DNA of 64,000 nucleotides from CAVUXJ01 sp963814975 (GCA_963814975.1 CAWFFB010000020.1:61954-125953), one strand, 5' to 3'. Numbered from the stretch's first letter, positions 29,643-38,224 are shown. The notes: generated by a model from the letters alone, not told the origin. Made by a program: numbers and translations.

Positions 29643-31628
29643 TCATGCGAGAAACGCCCACGAGAGCAGCGCGTCCTGCAGCCAGATCATCCACTTGAGC
29701 GACCATCTGGCGGCTGCCGATCGTCCCTGAGGCGCCAACGATTTCGAGTTGTTCGTGTAGTCGACGTCGAGGAGCAGCACGCGCTCCGGATCGACCTGGC
29801 CCGAAACCGCCTGCGATTCACTGGTGTAGGTGTAACGGTTCCACCGGCCGCGCCCGTCCCAGTGCTCCCGGATCTGCTTGCCGTCCTTGAACGTCACAAC
29901 CACGTCGACCGGGAAAATCGCCTCGCCATAACGGCGGACGACGACGGTCGTTCGGAACCGGTGGTCTTCCTCGACGCTCTTGAGATCCTGGACGCCGTAG
30001 TCGAACACGTTCGAGGTCCGATAGACCTGTTCGAAAAACCAGTCGAGGCTGGTGCCAGCGACTTCGTTGGCGACGTCGAAGAAGTCCTCCGGCTTCGGAT
30101 GCTTGAACCGCCAGCGGGAATAGAACGTCTGGAGAATGCGTTGCAACGTTTCCCAGCCGAGCCGGCGTTCCAGCGTATTCAGCCACAACGCGGTCTTGTT
30201 GTACGAAATGACGCGTCCAGACACAGGATTGAACCGATAGGCCGCATCAGCGAGGACGTCGCTCTTCGCCTCTCGCCGGTATCCCGGAAGCCGGTTCCAG
30301 AACGTTTCCCGCCTCAGCCAGACATCCCGAAACACCCACGGAACAAAACCGCCGAAGAAGTACCGCTCGTCATAGGTCCGCGGAGAGTCCTGTTCAATCG
30401 CGCGCGCGGTGGCGTAGGTATTGATCCCCTCGTCGAGCCAGGCATACTCGAACTCGTTGTTGCCGACGATGCCGTACCACCACTGGTGCCCGGTTTCGTG
30501 GATGACGACTTCCTCCGGACCGCTGGACGTCACCTCGCGAGGCAGCAGCCATCTGGTCCCCGCTGTAATGAGCGTGGGGTACTCCATGCCATCCACATCG
30601 CTCTGGTAGGCCGGATCGACGATGGTGAGGTGGCCGTATGGATAGGGACCGAACCATTCACCGTAGTACTTGAGCGCGGTGCGTGCCGCGTTGAGGTGAC
30701 GCTCCGCCTGGTCGCTGTGCTCCGGTTGAAGAAGGAGTCGCAGCGCGACTGGCGGGAGGGTCGGATGTTCGAAGCGAGCGGTTCGCTCCAGGTACTCCGG
30801 GCTCGTCGTCCATGCGAAGTCGTGAACGTCTTCCTGGTAGTACTGGTGGGTGGTGGTGCGGTCCGCGTTGTCCGAGATGTTGCGACGGACACCGGTGGCG
30901 CCAACCGGCCAGCCGCGCGGCACGGTGAGCCGCACATCGTAGACGCCGTAATCGGAAAAGAACTCGGTGCTCGAGTGGAACTGGTGGCAGTTCCACCCCT
31001 GTTCCTCGAGAACGCCGAGCTTCGGAAACCACTGGGCGATGAAAAAGAAGTTTCCGATGGCGCCGGTGCGCGCGAAGGTCCGCGGCACCCGTGCCGTCCA
31101 TGTCAGCTCGATCGTCAGGGTCCCGCCGGGCGGCACCGGCTCTGGCAGAGGCACCGCCATCACGGTCTCGTCGTCGGGATTGCCGTCGTCTGGCGCGATA
31201 AAGCGTTTCGCCGATGTGAGATCGAGCGGCGCTTCGGCACCCAAGCTCGGAGACGCCTGCAGCAGCTTGATCGAGGTGACCTCCATCCGCGCGAAGTCAT
31301 CGGCTGGCCGATTGATCGGTGCGGCGAGGGCGGCCTCGCGCAGGAAGGTCGATCGCGTGTTCTTCCAGGCGTTCCAATAGAGGTGAAATCGCAAGTCGTC
31401 GGCCGGCCTGCTCGTGATGTTCCGCCAGAGGATCGTCTCCGTGCCGGTGATCGCCCGCGTTGCCGGGTCGAGTCGCGCGTCGATCGAGTAACTGGCGTTG
31501 CGGGGAGAGAGGGGCGGACTGAGAACTCCTGATGCCTGGGGAAAGAGCGGAGGCTGCGGCGTTGGGCGGTCCGGCGCCTGAGCAACCAAAGCGACTGAGG
31601 CCAGCAGGAATGTGATCGTCCGGACCAT
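29643..31628 (-). CDS. M1 family metallopeptidase (aminopeptidase-like)
   Basis: 661 residues from ATG 31628, with a signal sequence (MVRTITFLLASVALVAQA). The zinc site is HETGHQWWYG with the third ligand in YAWLDEGINTYAT, the HExxH-18-E pattern of M1. The exopeptidase motif GxMEN is altered to DGMEYPTLI, so specificity may differ from classic aminopeptidases. The N-terminal beta-domain (ARLDPATRAITGTETILW) and C-terminal helical region (YNKTALWLNTLERRLG) match the family, and the protein ends in a hydrophobic stretch (WMIWLQDALLSWAFLA) that could anchor it. It is probably periplasmic. It is divergent from the dehydrogenase gene, with 46 bp between starts. Confidence 0.9.
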   Translation of the reverse strand: MVRTITFLLASVALVAQAPDRPTPQPPLFPQASGVLSPPLSPRNASYSIDARLDPATRAITGTETILWRNITSRPADDLRFHLYWNAWKNTRSTFLREAALAAPINRPADDFARMEVTSIKLLQASPSLGAEAPLDLTSAKRFIAPDDGNPDDETVMAVPLPEPVPPGGTLTIELTWTARVPRTFARTGAIGNFFFIAQWFPKLGVLEEQGWNCHQFHSSTEFFSDYGVYDVRLTVPRGWPVGATGVRRNISDNADRTTTHQYYQEDVHDFAWTTSPEYLERTARFEHPTLPPVALRLLLQPEHSDQAERHLNAARTALKYYGEWFGPYPYGHLTIVDPAYQSDVDGMEYPTLITAGTRWLLPREVTSSGPEEVVIHETGHQWWYGIVGNNEFEYAWLDEGINTYATARAIEQDSPRTYDERYFFGGFVPWVFRDVWLRRETFWNRLPGYRREAKSDVLADAAYRFNPVSGRVISYNKTALWLNTLERRLGWETLQRILQTFYSRWRFKHPKPEDFFDVANEVAGTSLDWFFEQVYRTSNVFDYGVQDLKSVEEDHRFRTTVVVRRYGEAIFPVDVVVTFKDGKQIREHWDGRGRWNRYTYTSESQAVSGQVDPERVLLLDVDYTNNSKSLAPQGRSAAARWSLKWMIWLQDALLSWAFLA

Positions 31629-31674
31629 CGCGACTTGGATGGTACCACCAACCGTCGGGCTATAATTTGCCGCT

Positions 31675-32680
31675 ATGTCCACCATCCGCGTGATGCACTT
31701 CGGTCTCGGTCCGATTGGCAGCGCCATCGCGAGGCAGATCGCCGCGAGGCCGGGATTCAAGATCGTCGGCGGCATCGACGTCGATCCGGCAAAGATCGGG
31801 CGCGATCTCGGCGACGTCGTCGGCTTGAGTGGACGCCTTCGCCTGAAGGTTCAGGACAATCCCGCCAAGGCCCTGAAGGCGGCCGAGCCCGACGTCGTCG
31901 TCCACTGCACGAGCTCGTCGATCCGAGAAGTCATGCCCCAGCTCGAGACGATTCTCAAGGCGAAGACCGCCATCGTCTCGACGACCGAGGAGCTGACCTA
32001 TCCCGGCTACACGCACATCCGCCAGGCACGGTTGATTCATGCCTGGGCCAAGAAGGCGAAGGTGGCGGTGCTCGCGACTGGCGTGAATCCGGGGTTCGCG
32101 ATGGACACGCTGCCGATCATGCTGACGGCCGCCTGTGAGCGCGTGGAACGCGTCACCGTCACCCGGATCCAGGACGCGCGGCTGCGGCGCCTGCCAGTTC
32201 CAGCAGAAGATCGGCGCCGGACTGACCACCGAACAGTTCCAGCGAAAGGTCGCACAGGGAGGGGTGCGGCATGTCGGGATGACCGAGTCGATCGCGATGA
32301 TTGCCGACGCGCTCGGATGGACGATCGATCGGATCAGCGACGAGGTGCAGCCGAAACTGGCGAAGGTGACGATCTCGAGCGAGTTCCTCGCCGTCGATCC
32401 CGGCTATGTATGCGGGATCGTTCAGGACGGCGTCGGGTATCGCAAAGATCGGCCGGCGATACGGCTGCACTTCGAGGCGTATCTCGGTGCGCCGGACCCC
32501 TGCGACGCGGTCGAGATCGAAGGCTCGCCGGCGCTCTCGATGAAGATTCCGGGCGGCATTCACGGCGACATCGCGACCGCGTCCATGGTCGTCAATTCCA
32601 TCCCCAAGGTACTCGGCGGCCGGCCGGGTCTGCGCACGATGCGCGATCTGCCGCTCCCGTCGTTCTTTCCGGGGAGATAA
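31675..32680 (+). CDS. DapB-fold NAD(P)H dehydrogenase, one frame break
   Basis: About 334 residues after removing one A at 32196 (CTGCCAGTTCC to CTGCCGTTCC), which joins QDARLRRLP to FQQKIGAG. The N-terminal Rossmann fold shows MHFGLGPIGSAIARQIAAR, then VVHCTSSSIREV, STTEELTYP and LATGVNPGFAMDTLPI. This pattern belongs to the dihydrodipicolinate-reductase N-terminal family that includes 2,4-diaminopentanoate dehydrogenase and other amine dehydrogenases; it lacks the classic DapB C-terminal motif. The substrate is unknown and no lysine or ornithine-degradation genes are near. The start ATG follows an AT-rich segment (TATAATTTGCC at about 31661-31671) that could be a -10 element. Confidence 0.82.
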
Positions 32681-32684
32681 CGAT

Positions 32685-32791
32685 GGTTGACAGTTCACAG
32701 TTGACGTCGCATGAGCGCTGGTCCGTCTGAGTCGCACTTTCACGCCGCGGATGCGTGTGACCTGACCGCAACGGTCAACTGACTGTCAACC
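32685..32791. repeat. Intergenic inverted repeat, GTTGACAGT type
   Basis: GGTTGACAGT (32685-32694) is perfectly inverted as ACTGTCAACC (32782-32791). Further GTTGAC/GTCAAC copies lie between them and at 21590-21615. It fills the gap between the dehydrogenase and zinc-ribbon genes. Confidence 0.55.
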
Positions 32792-32819
32792 GTCAATTTG
32801 GACTGGTCCTTGGTTCCCC

Positions 32820-33284
32820 ATGCAAATCCTCGTCAGATGTCCGAAATGTGATGCCGGTCTGCCGATCCGGGCGGCAGACGCACCGGCGGCCATCAGATGC
32901 GGCCGGTGCGGCCGCGACATTCCCCTCGAGGTGTCCGAGGCGCTGGGTGCCGAACGCGGCGTCGACCGGTGTCCGGTGTGTGAGGGCGGGGAATTCTACA
33001 GGCGCAAGGACTTCGATCCGAAGGTCGGCCTCGCGGTCGTCATCGCCGGCGCGACGATCAGCGCCATCTTCTACTGGTTCGGCCGGGATCTGATTGCTTA
33101 CAGCATCCTCGCCGCCGCCGCGCTGATCGATCTCATCGTGTACGGACGCCTGAAGGACATCACGGTCTGCTATCGCTGCCACACCGAGTTTCGTGGGGCG
33201 GTGCGCCCGACCGCCCCCGCCTTCGATCTTCACATCGCGGACGTGCTCGAGCAGGAATACGAGCGACGGATTGGACGGCGTTGA
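32820..33284 (+). CDS. Zinc-ribbon membrane protein with four CxxC motifs
   Basis: 154 residues. Two CxxC pairs (CPKC, CGRC) near the N-terminus form one predicted zinc ribbon; a third (CPVC) precedes two membrane helices (VGLAVVIAGATISAIFYWF and LIAYSILAAAALIDLIVYG) and a fourth (CYRC) follows them. The third and fourth could join across the hairpin on the same, probably cytoplasmic, side to make a second zinc site. The C-terminus is LHIADVLEQEYERRIGRR. I know of no named family; the architecture suggests a membrane-bound adaptor or sensor. The ATG at 32820 is preceded by the repeat spacer without a clear ribosome site. Confidence 0.7.
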   Translation: MQILVRCPKCDAGLPIRAADAPAAIRCGRCGRDIPLEVSEALGAERGVDRCPVCEGGEFYRRKDFDPKVGLAVVIAGATISAIFYWFGRDLIAYSILAAAALIDLIVYGRLKDITVCYRCHTEFRGAVRPTAPAFDLHIADVLEQEYERRIGRR

Positions 33285-33372
33285 CAATCTGCAGATCGTC
33301 GATTGGGCGATCGTCAATCCATCCGTCGATTTCCCGATAGATCGCCGGGTCGTCGACCGTCGATTGAAGATC
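33285..33372. repeat. Word-repeat spacer, GATCGTCGATT type
   Basis: The spacer between the zinc-ribbon gene and the end of moeA is built of GATCGTCGATT, GATCGTCAAT, CCGTCGATTT and GTCGACCGTCGATTGAAGATC variants. It ends with the 15-mer CGTCGATTGAAGATC that is also found at 603-617, in both cases at the stop codon of a minus-strand gene. Confidence 0.5.
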
Positions 33373-34585
33373 TCAGAAGAGCGTGACCTGCACCACGGTT
33401 CCCGCCTCGACCGTGCTTTGATCAGCGGGAATTTCGATGTACCCGTCCGCCTGCGACAAGCTCGTGATCTCGCCCGATCCCTTGAAAGCCGGATATGCGC
33501 TGCCCTCGCGCAGGCGGACGGTGTAGAACTGGTGACGTCCTGCCGGCGAGACGATGCGCGTCCCGAGCGGGACCTGGACAGTGTGCGGTCGATACCGCGG
33601 CAGCCGCGCGGTCGCCCGGAGAAATGGCACGAAGAGGATGTACGCGTTCGACAGGCAGGACGTCGGATTGCCCGGCATGCCGAAAAACGGCGTGCCACCG
33701 ACCATCGCGAACGCGGTCGGCTTGCCGGGCTTCACGGCGATGCCGTGAAGGATCAGCTCACCTCGTGCCGCGATGACATCGACGATCAAGTCGCGTTCGC
33801 CGACCGAGCTGCCGCCGGAAAAGACGATCATGTCCGCACCGGCGCAGGCATCGAGGGCGGCCGTGAGCGCCTCGAGCGTATCGGGCACTGGGGGATGCGG
33901 CTCCGCGACGCCACCGTTCGCGGCGATGACGGCGGCGAGCGTGAACCGGTTCACGTCGTAAATCTGGCCGGGAGCCAGAGCCGTCCCCGGGTCGATCACT
34001 TCGTTGCCCGTGGACAGCACCGCGACGCGCGGCCGGGCGTACACCTCGAGCGTCCGCGCATCCGATTGCCGCCAGCGCTCCGACGCGGCTCGGGCTCAAC
34101 GCATCGCCGCGACGCACCACGAGATCGCCGGGGCGGATGTCGGCGCCGCGGCGCCCGATGTTCTGGCCGGGCGAGGCCGCAGCCAGGATCTCCACGGCCG
34201 CGGTCGGCCTGCCGGGGCCGTTTCCTCGACCATCACGACGGCATCGGCGCCGTCGGGCATCGGCGCGCCGGTCGCGATTTCGGCGCAGGTGCCCGGGCGG
34301 ACGGCCTGCACGGGACACCTGGCCGGTGTAGATCCGATCGACGATCCGCAGCCGGGTCGGCGAGTGCCGGTTGGCGCGTGCCGTGTCGGCCGCAACGACC
34401 GCGTAGCCGTCCATCGCGGAGCGCGCGAAGGGAGGGACGTCCACCGACGCCGCCACGTCGCACGCTGCGACGCGGCCGGCCGCCTCCGAGAGCGGGAGCC
34501 GCTCGGTGCGCGTGATGGGCCGGACGCTGGCGTCGAGACGGCGGCGCGCCTCGTCGAGCGAGATGGTGGATGTGAACGGACGCAT
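33373..34585 (-). CDS. moeA: Molybdopterin molybdenumtransferase MoeA, several frame breaks
   Basis: About 403 residues when the frame is followed through shifts near 34315, 34215 and 34090. Diagnostic pieces in order: SEAAGRVAACDVAASVDVPP and FARSAMDGYAVVAADT (MoeA domain with the catalytic Asp in the MDGYA motif), EIATGAPMPDGADAVVMVEE, VAVLSTGNEVIDPG, IYDVNRFTLAAVI, IVFSGGSSVGERDLI (the molybdopterin-binding GGSS motif), PGKPTAFAMVGGTPFFGMPGNPTSC, and a C-terminal beta-barrel. It inserts molybdate into adenylylated molybdopterin. The start ATG 34585 gives MRPFTSTISLDEAR. Downstream of the moaB-like gene on the same strand, so the two probably form a cofactor operon. Frame breaks are probably consensus errors. 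Confidence 0.88.
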
Positions 34586-34608
34586 GTGATTGTGATAATT
34601 GGATAGTC

Positions 34609-34680
34609 GGGTAACCGGGTACTTGTCAGCCGGGCAATTCAACGCCTCGATTGTGAAACGGCCCGATGACCCGGTTGACC
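34609..34680. repeat. Intergenic inverted repeat, GGTAACCGGGT type
   Basis: GGGTAACCGGGT (34609-34620) pairs with ACCCGGTTGACC (34669-34680) with one mismatch or bulge. It fills the gap between the moaB-like gene (upstream) and moeA, again reaching the stop codon at 34682. Confidence 0.5.
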
Positions 34681-34681
34681 G

Positions 34682-35194
34682 TCACCGTGACGCCTGCTGC
34701 ACGAGGTGTCCGAGCTCGGGCAGCAGCAGCCGCTCCATCGCGAGCCGGACGCCCGCTTCGGATCCTGGCAGCGACGCCACGATCTTGCCGGCCGTGAGCC
34801 CCGCGGACGCGCGGCTCATCATGGCGGCGGGCCCGATCTGCTCGAAGCTGAGCATCCGGAACAGTTCACCGAAGCCATCCAGCCGCTTCTCGAGCAGGCT
34901 GTCCACCGCTTCGAACGTGCAGTCGCGCGATGTGATGCCGGTTCCTCCGGTCGCGATGACCACCTGCACATCGGCCGACGCCAGCTGACGCTCGATGGCG
35001 CCGCGCACGAGCGCCGGGTCATCCTTCACGATCATCCGGCCGACCACGGCGTGCCCGGCCGCTGTCAGCAGGTCGGCGATCGCCCGTCCGCCCGTGTCCG
35101 TCCCTTCGGTCCGGGTGTCGCTGACGGTGACGATGTAGCAGCGCACCGAGGTGGGCGCCAGCGCTTTGTGTTCTTCGTCGGTTCGCGCGGCCAT
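34682..35194 (-). CDS. MoaB/Mog-type molybdopterin protein
   Basis: 170 residues from ATG 35194. The MPT-binding fold is shown by CYIVTVSDTRTEGTDTGGRA (SDTR and D-x-GG), VGRMIVKDDPALVR, VIATGGTGITSRDCTFEAV (the GGTG loop) and LPGSEAGVRLAM. This places it in MoaB or MogA, which adenylylate molybdopterin before metal insertion by MoeA. It lies just upstream of moeA on the same strand and together they make the last two steps of molybdenum cofactor synthesis. No other moa genes are in the window. Confidence 0.9.
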   Translation of the reverse strand: MAARTDEEHKALAPTSVRCYIVTVSDTRTEGTDTGGRAIADLLTAAGHAVVGRMIVKDDPALVRGAIERQLASADVQVVIATGGTGITSRDCTFEAVDSLLEKRLDGFGELFRMLSFEQIGPAAMMSRASAGLTAGKIVASLPGSEAGVRLAMERLLLPELGHLVQQASR

Positions 35195-35340
35195 CTGGCA
35201 GATTGTAACGGCAATGCGGTGATACCCAACACTATCTCGAAGACGAACCCACCAAGGCGCGAAGGTCGCGAAGGTGTACCAGAGCGTCGGGGAAGGGGTT
35301 CTTCGTGTTCTTCCGGTCTTCGTGATGAAATGAGCTCGTC

Positions 35341-36199
35341 GTGCTGTTAAGGGATCGCCTACTGGCCCGCATGGCAGAAATGGGCCCCGATCCCGACCAT
35401 CAGCGTCTGGCCGCTGAGGTCCTCGGGATTCGGAATGCGCCTCCCGATCTCGCGCGGCGCCTCGTGTCGCAGGCGCTCGTGGTCGAAGATCGGCGGGAGG
35501 CCTGGCGGCGGACGGGGGAGCGGATTTGCGCCGGCGCGCCGCAGGGCCCGGGGGTCTACGTCCTGCGCGACGAGATCGGCCGGCCGCTGTACGTCGGAAA
35601 GGCAAACAACCTGCGGCGGCGCCTGCGCGCGCACTTTGCGGAGCGCCGCTGGCGAGGCATCAAAGCCCCGCTCGCGCGCGTCGCGAATGCGGAGTGGGAG
35701 AGCGCGGGCTCAGAACTGGAAGCGCTGCTGAAAGAGGCTGAGCTGATTCAGAGGCTCGAACCGCGTGTGAACGTTCAGATCGGTCCCCCTGATGCGTCGA
35801 CCCGCGACATCCCACCTGTCGCTCGCCCGCGACGTCATCGTCGTCGTTCCCTCGGTCGAGGCGGATTCGGCGGAGCTGATTGCGGCGCGTACCGACGGCG
35901 GCTGGCTGATTCAGCGCACCCGGAGAAGCGGCGCCGACCTGGCCGTGCATGCCGCGCGGCTGATCCGGTTCTTCATGCGCGGACCACGCGCGACCATTCC
36001 GGGCGCTGGCCTCGCTCCGATCGTCTTTTCGTGGCTGGCGCACCGCGGCGCGGGGCAGTCGCGGATCGATCCGCACGACGTCGGGTCGCCGCGCGAATTG
36101 CGCGCGCGCCTGGCCGCGCTCCTGGCGGATGAGCGACTGTTTACCGAACGGATCGTTGTGCTAGACTCGACGTTTCGTTCCGCCTCCAAGCGCCCTTAG
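35341..36199 (+). CDS. GIY-YIG nuclease domain protein (UvrC/Cho-like), frame break
   Basis: About 285 residues after removing one C from the run at 35785-35789. The N-terminal helical region (1-65) precedes a GIY-YIG nuclease domain: GVYVLRDEIGRPLYVGKANN at 71-90 and LRRRLRAHF with the catalytic Arg, then ELEALLKEAELIQRLEPRVN with the metal-binding Glu. The C-terminal part (PSVEADSAELIAARTDGGW and later ELRARLAALLADER) resembles the UvrC-homology region but without helix-hairpin-helix motifs. A role in incision at DNA lesions, as in Cho, is inferred. The stop codon TAG (36197-36199) lies inside the tRNA gene that follows on the same strand. Confidence 0.78.
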
Positions 36200-36266
36200 C
36201 TCAGTTGGATAGAGCGTCTGGCTACGAACCAGAAGGTCGCATGTTCGAGTCATGCAGGGCGCACCA
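36190..36266 (+). tRNA. tRNA-Arg (ACG)
   Basis: Full cloverleaf with encoded CCA. The acceptor GCGCCCT (36190-36196) pairs with AGGGCGC (36256-36262). D stem GCTC/GAGC, anticodon stem TCTGG/CCAGA with loop CTACGAA (anticodon ACG at 36224-36226), variable loop AGGTC, T stem GCATG/CATGC with loop TTCGAGT. The discriminator is A, followed by CCA at 36264-36266. The wobble A is expected to be deaminated to inosine. It overlaps the end of the GIY-YIG reading frame by 10 bases. Confidence 0.97.
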
Positions 36267-36277
36267 CTTGTGTAGGA

Positions 36278-36296
36278 AAATCGATCACATCGATTT
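36278..36296 (+). terminator. Hairpin after tRNA-Arg
   Basis: AAATCGAT (36278-36285), loop CAC, ATCGATTT (36289-36296): a perfect 8-bp stem 11 bases after the tRNA CCA. The stem is AT-rich and ends in TTT, so it may be a weak intrinsic terminator or a processing site. Confidence 0.45.
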
Positions 36297-36388
36297 ACGA
36301 CGGGGGCTGTGACGTAGGACGGCAACGTGCATCAGCCCACCGAGCATCAGCGGACCGCCGATCGTTTAGGCTGCGCGCTCGACGGCCA

Positions 36389-37102
36389 TCACTGCGCTCC
36401 CCTTCCAACCGAGGTGGGCAACGCAACACCGACCGCGATCAGCCAGACAAAACCAGGAAACCTGGCCAGCGGGACGAGCGGCAGCGCGCCGGGGATCATC
36501 AGATACAGCCAGCTGAGCTCGCCGCAGATCGCGACCGCGATCCCAAGCACCGTGATCCACTTCGGCACGAGTCTCATGAACGCCGCCGGAATGGTGACGC
36601 CCGCGACGAGGATGCCGAATGGCACGGAGAAGCCGGTGCCGCCGAGCCCCTGCACGAGCCAGTACAGCGCTTGCAGCACGGGACGATTCTCAGCGATGCC
36701 CGGTTGAGCCATCACCCACAGCGCCGACGAGGCCACCATCATCATCGCGGCGGTCGCGAGGCCACCGAAGAGCGCGATGGAGACGCCGGCGACGCGTGCG
36801 CCGAGGAACTGGAGGCGACTCACGATCGACGCGGTGAAGATCCCCAACGGGACGGCCGCGCCAAATTGCAGAAATGCACACACGCGGACCGCCGTCGGTC
36901 GCGCCTGGAAGAACGCCGCAATCGTATCGGCAGACTCCCAGGGGCCTGGAAAGTACGGCTGCCCCCCGAAGATCGTCACCGGGTAGAGACCACCGAGGAA
37001 CAAGAGCGTGTAGGTCGTGGCCATGAGCCATAGCGGTGGACCCGCGTGTCGGAGGCGGCGGCTTTGTTCTCGCGCCAGTAATTCTTGTTGTGAATAATTC
37101 AT
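36389..37102 (-). CDS. Multi-pass membrane protein divergent from MarR regulator
   Basis: 237 residues from ATG 37102 (MNYSQQELLAREQ). About six hydrophobic segments: LWLMATTYTLLFLGGLYPVTI, VCAFLQFGAAVPLGIFTASIV, VSIALFGGLATAAMMMVASSALWV, FSVPFGILVAGVTIPAAFM, ITVLGIAVAICGELSWLYLMI and FVWLIAVGVALPTSV. No transport or enzyme motif is seen. The start codon lies inside the perfect palindrome 37093-37115 shared with the MarR gene, so MarR-type repression is very likely. It may be a small exporter or membrane stress protein; I do not recognise the family. Confidence 0.72.
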   Translation of the reverse strand: MNYSQQELLAREQSRRLRHAGPPLWLMATTYTLLFLGGLYPVTIFGGQPYFPGPWESADTIAAFFQARPTAVRVCAFLQFGAAVPLGIFTASIVSRLQFLGARVAGVSIALFGGLATAAMMMVASSALWVMAQPGIAENRPVLQALYWLVQGLGGTGFSVPFGILVAGVTIPAAFMRLVPKWITVLGIAVAICGELSWLYLMIPGALPLVPLARFPGFVWLIAVGVALPTSVGRGAQ

Positions 37103-37115
37103 AATATGAATTATT
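37093..37115. promoter_or_regulatory. MarR-type operator palindrome
   Basis: Half-sites AATAATTCAT (37093-37102) and ATGAATTATT (37106-37115) are perfect inverted repeats around the spacer AAT. The palindrome sits in the 38-bp gap between the two divergent starts and covers the membrane-protein start codon. It is strikingly AT-rich against a GC-rich background. TATTAT at 37125-37130 lies about 11 bases before the MarR GTG, so that transcript may be leaderless. Dimeric MarR proteins bind such sites. Confidence 0.8.
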
Positions 37116-37140
37116 ACCATGTGATATTATCGATGTCAAG

Positions 37141-37689
37141 GTGAGTTCTCCGACTTCGCGCACCAACGAGAAAGAACCGTCCCGGCAAGGAATCGATTCG
37201 CCCGCTTTCCTTTTGGCCCAACTGGGGGCCCATGCCGCGTCGAAGTTCGCCGAGCGGCTCAGCGCCTTGGACCTTTCGCCGCCGCACGCGGGCATCCTAC
37301 GGTTCGTGAGTGTGTCCGGCGGGATCAGCCAACAGGCTCTGGCGGCTCAGCTGCGCATCCTCCCAAGTCGGCTCGTCATCCTGATCGACCAGCTCGAGCA
37401 ACGGGGCCTGCTCGAACGGCAGGCTGACCCAGCCGATCGGCGAAGCTACGCCCTCCATTTGACCGACCGGGGACGCGAAACGCTGAAGAACATTGGCCGG
37501 CTCGCGGGTGATCACCAGGAGGCGCTCCTCATCTCACTGAGTTCCGACGAGCGAGGCTTGCTGGCGTCGCTGCTTCGTCGAGTGGCTGATCAGCAAGGGT
37601 TGCGACCCGGCGTCCATCCTGGTTTCTCGAGGCTTCGGGAACAGGGCCGGCAGACACCGAAGCCGCCCGGGCGCGGATTCGACCGGTGA
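37141..37689 (+). CDS. MarR family transcriptional regulator
   Basis: 182 residues from GTG 37141. The winged helix is typical: ISQQALAAQLRILPSRLVILIDQLEQRGLLERQADPADRRSYALHLT, with the wing DPADRRSY. N- and C-terminal helices form the dimer domain. It is divergent from a membrane-protein gene with a perfect palindrome between them and probably represses both. The ligand is unknown. The C-terminal 35 residues are Pro- and Arg-rich and run over the 3' end of the opposite lipoprotein frame. Confidence 0.88.
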   Translation: MSSPTSRTNEKEPSRQGIDSPAFLLAQLGAHAASKFAERLSALDLSPPHAGILRFVSVSGGISQQALAAQLRILPSRLVILIDQLEQRGLLERQADPADRRSYALHLTDRGRETLKNIGRLAGDHQEALLISLSSDERGLLASLLRRVADQQGLRPGVHPGFSRLREQGRQTPKPPGRGFDR

Positions 37690-38224
37690 CGCGAAGCGTG
37701 GCAGGCGGCTCATTGGAGTACGCCAATCCGCGCACACTGCCAGGGTCTGGAACTCGATCCCACAGCACGACAACCAGCGCGAGTGGCTGTCCGCGAGATC
37801 GTCGGCTCGTTCGCGCCAGGGCGCGAAGTAATTCTCGTCGATGCGCACGATCGTTGCGGCCCATGGGCAGAAACGCCCTCCTCGAAACACGATCCCTTCA
37901 CGCTCCACATCCGAAGGACGTCCGTCACACAGCTCGATAGTGGTTTCGGCAAAGACGACGTCCTCAACATGCCAGCTCCAACCTGTGTTGACTTGCGTTC
38001 CAGACACCAGCCGACCGTTGGGAATTCGTGCCGGGCCCCCCCTCTTGTGCCGAGCGGGCCGCAGCGATTTGATCAGAGCCGTTAAGCAGCACGCGAAAGG
38101 TCTCATCCGCGACGCGGAACGTCACCACAGCGCGGGATGCTGGGGCTGTAGGGTTGATTTCATCGCAAGCAGCTGCACATAGGAAGGCACAGAGTAAACC
38201 CGCGACCAACGCCGAACAACGCAT
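37534..38224 (-). CDS. Lipoprotein with BP74-like domain, frame break
   Basis: ATG 38224 starts a lipoprotein signal (MRCSALVAGLLCAFLCAAAC, lipobox Cys20) followed by VVTFRVADETFRVLLNGSDQ. The frame shifts in a G run (C7 on the plus strand at 38036-38042); removing one base gives EGGPARIPNGRLVSGTQVNTG and continues into WSWHVEDVVFAETTIELCDGRPS and GRFCPWAATIVRI. This W-S-H, EFA-x-x-TIE-x-CDGRP and RFCPW order matches the BP74 N-terminal domain known from a Dictyostelium-type extracellular protein and from bacterial secreted inhibitors. The domain ends near 37835. The rest of the frame, to 37534, overlaps marR and is low-complexity, so the true stop may be earlier. Envelope location is likely; function unknown. 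Confidence 0.68.

Noticed and set aside
34682..35605. Longer start for the moaB-like gene (to 35605)
   Set aside because: The extension is Arg/Pro-rich, overlaps the GIY-YIG gene start, and the family N-terminus begins near ATG 35194.
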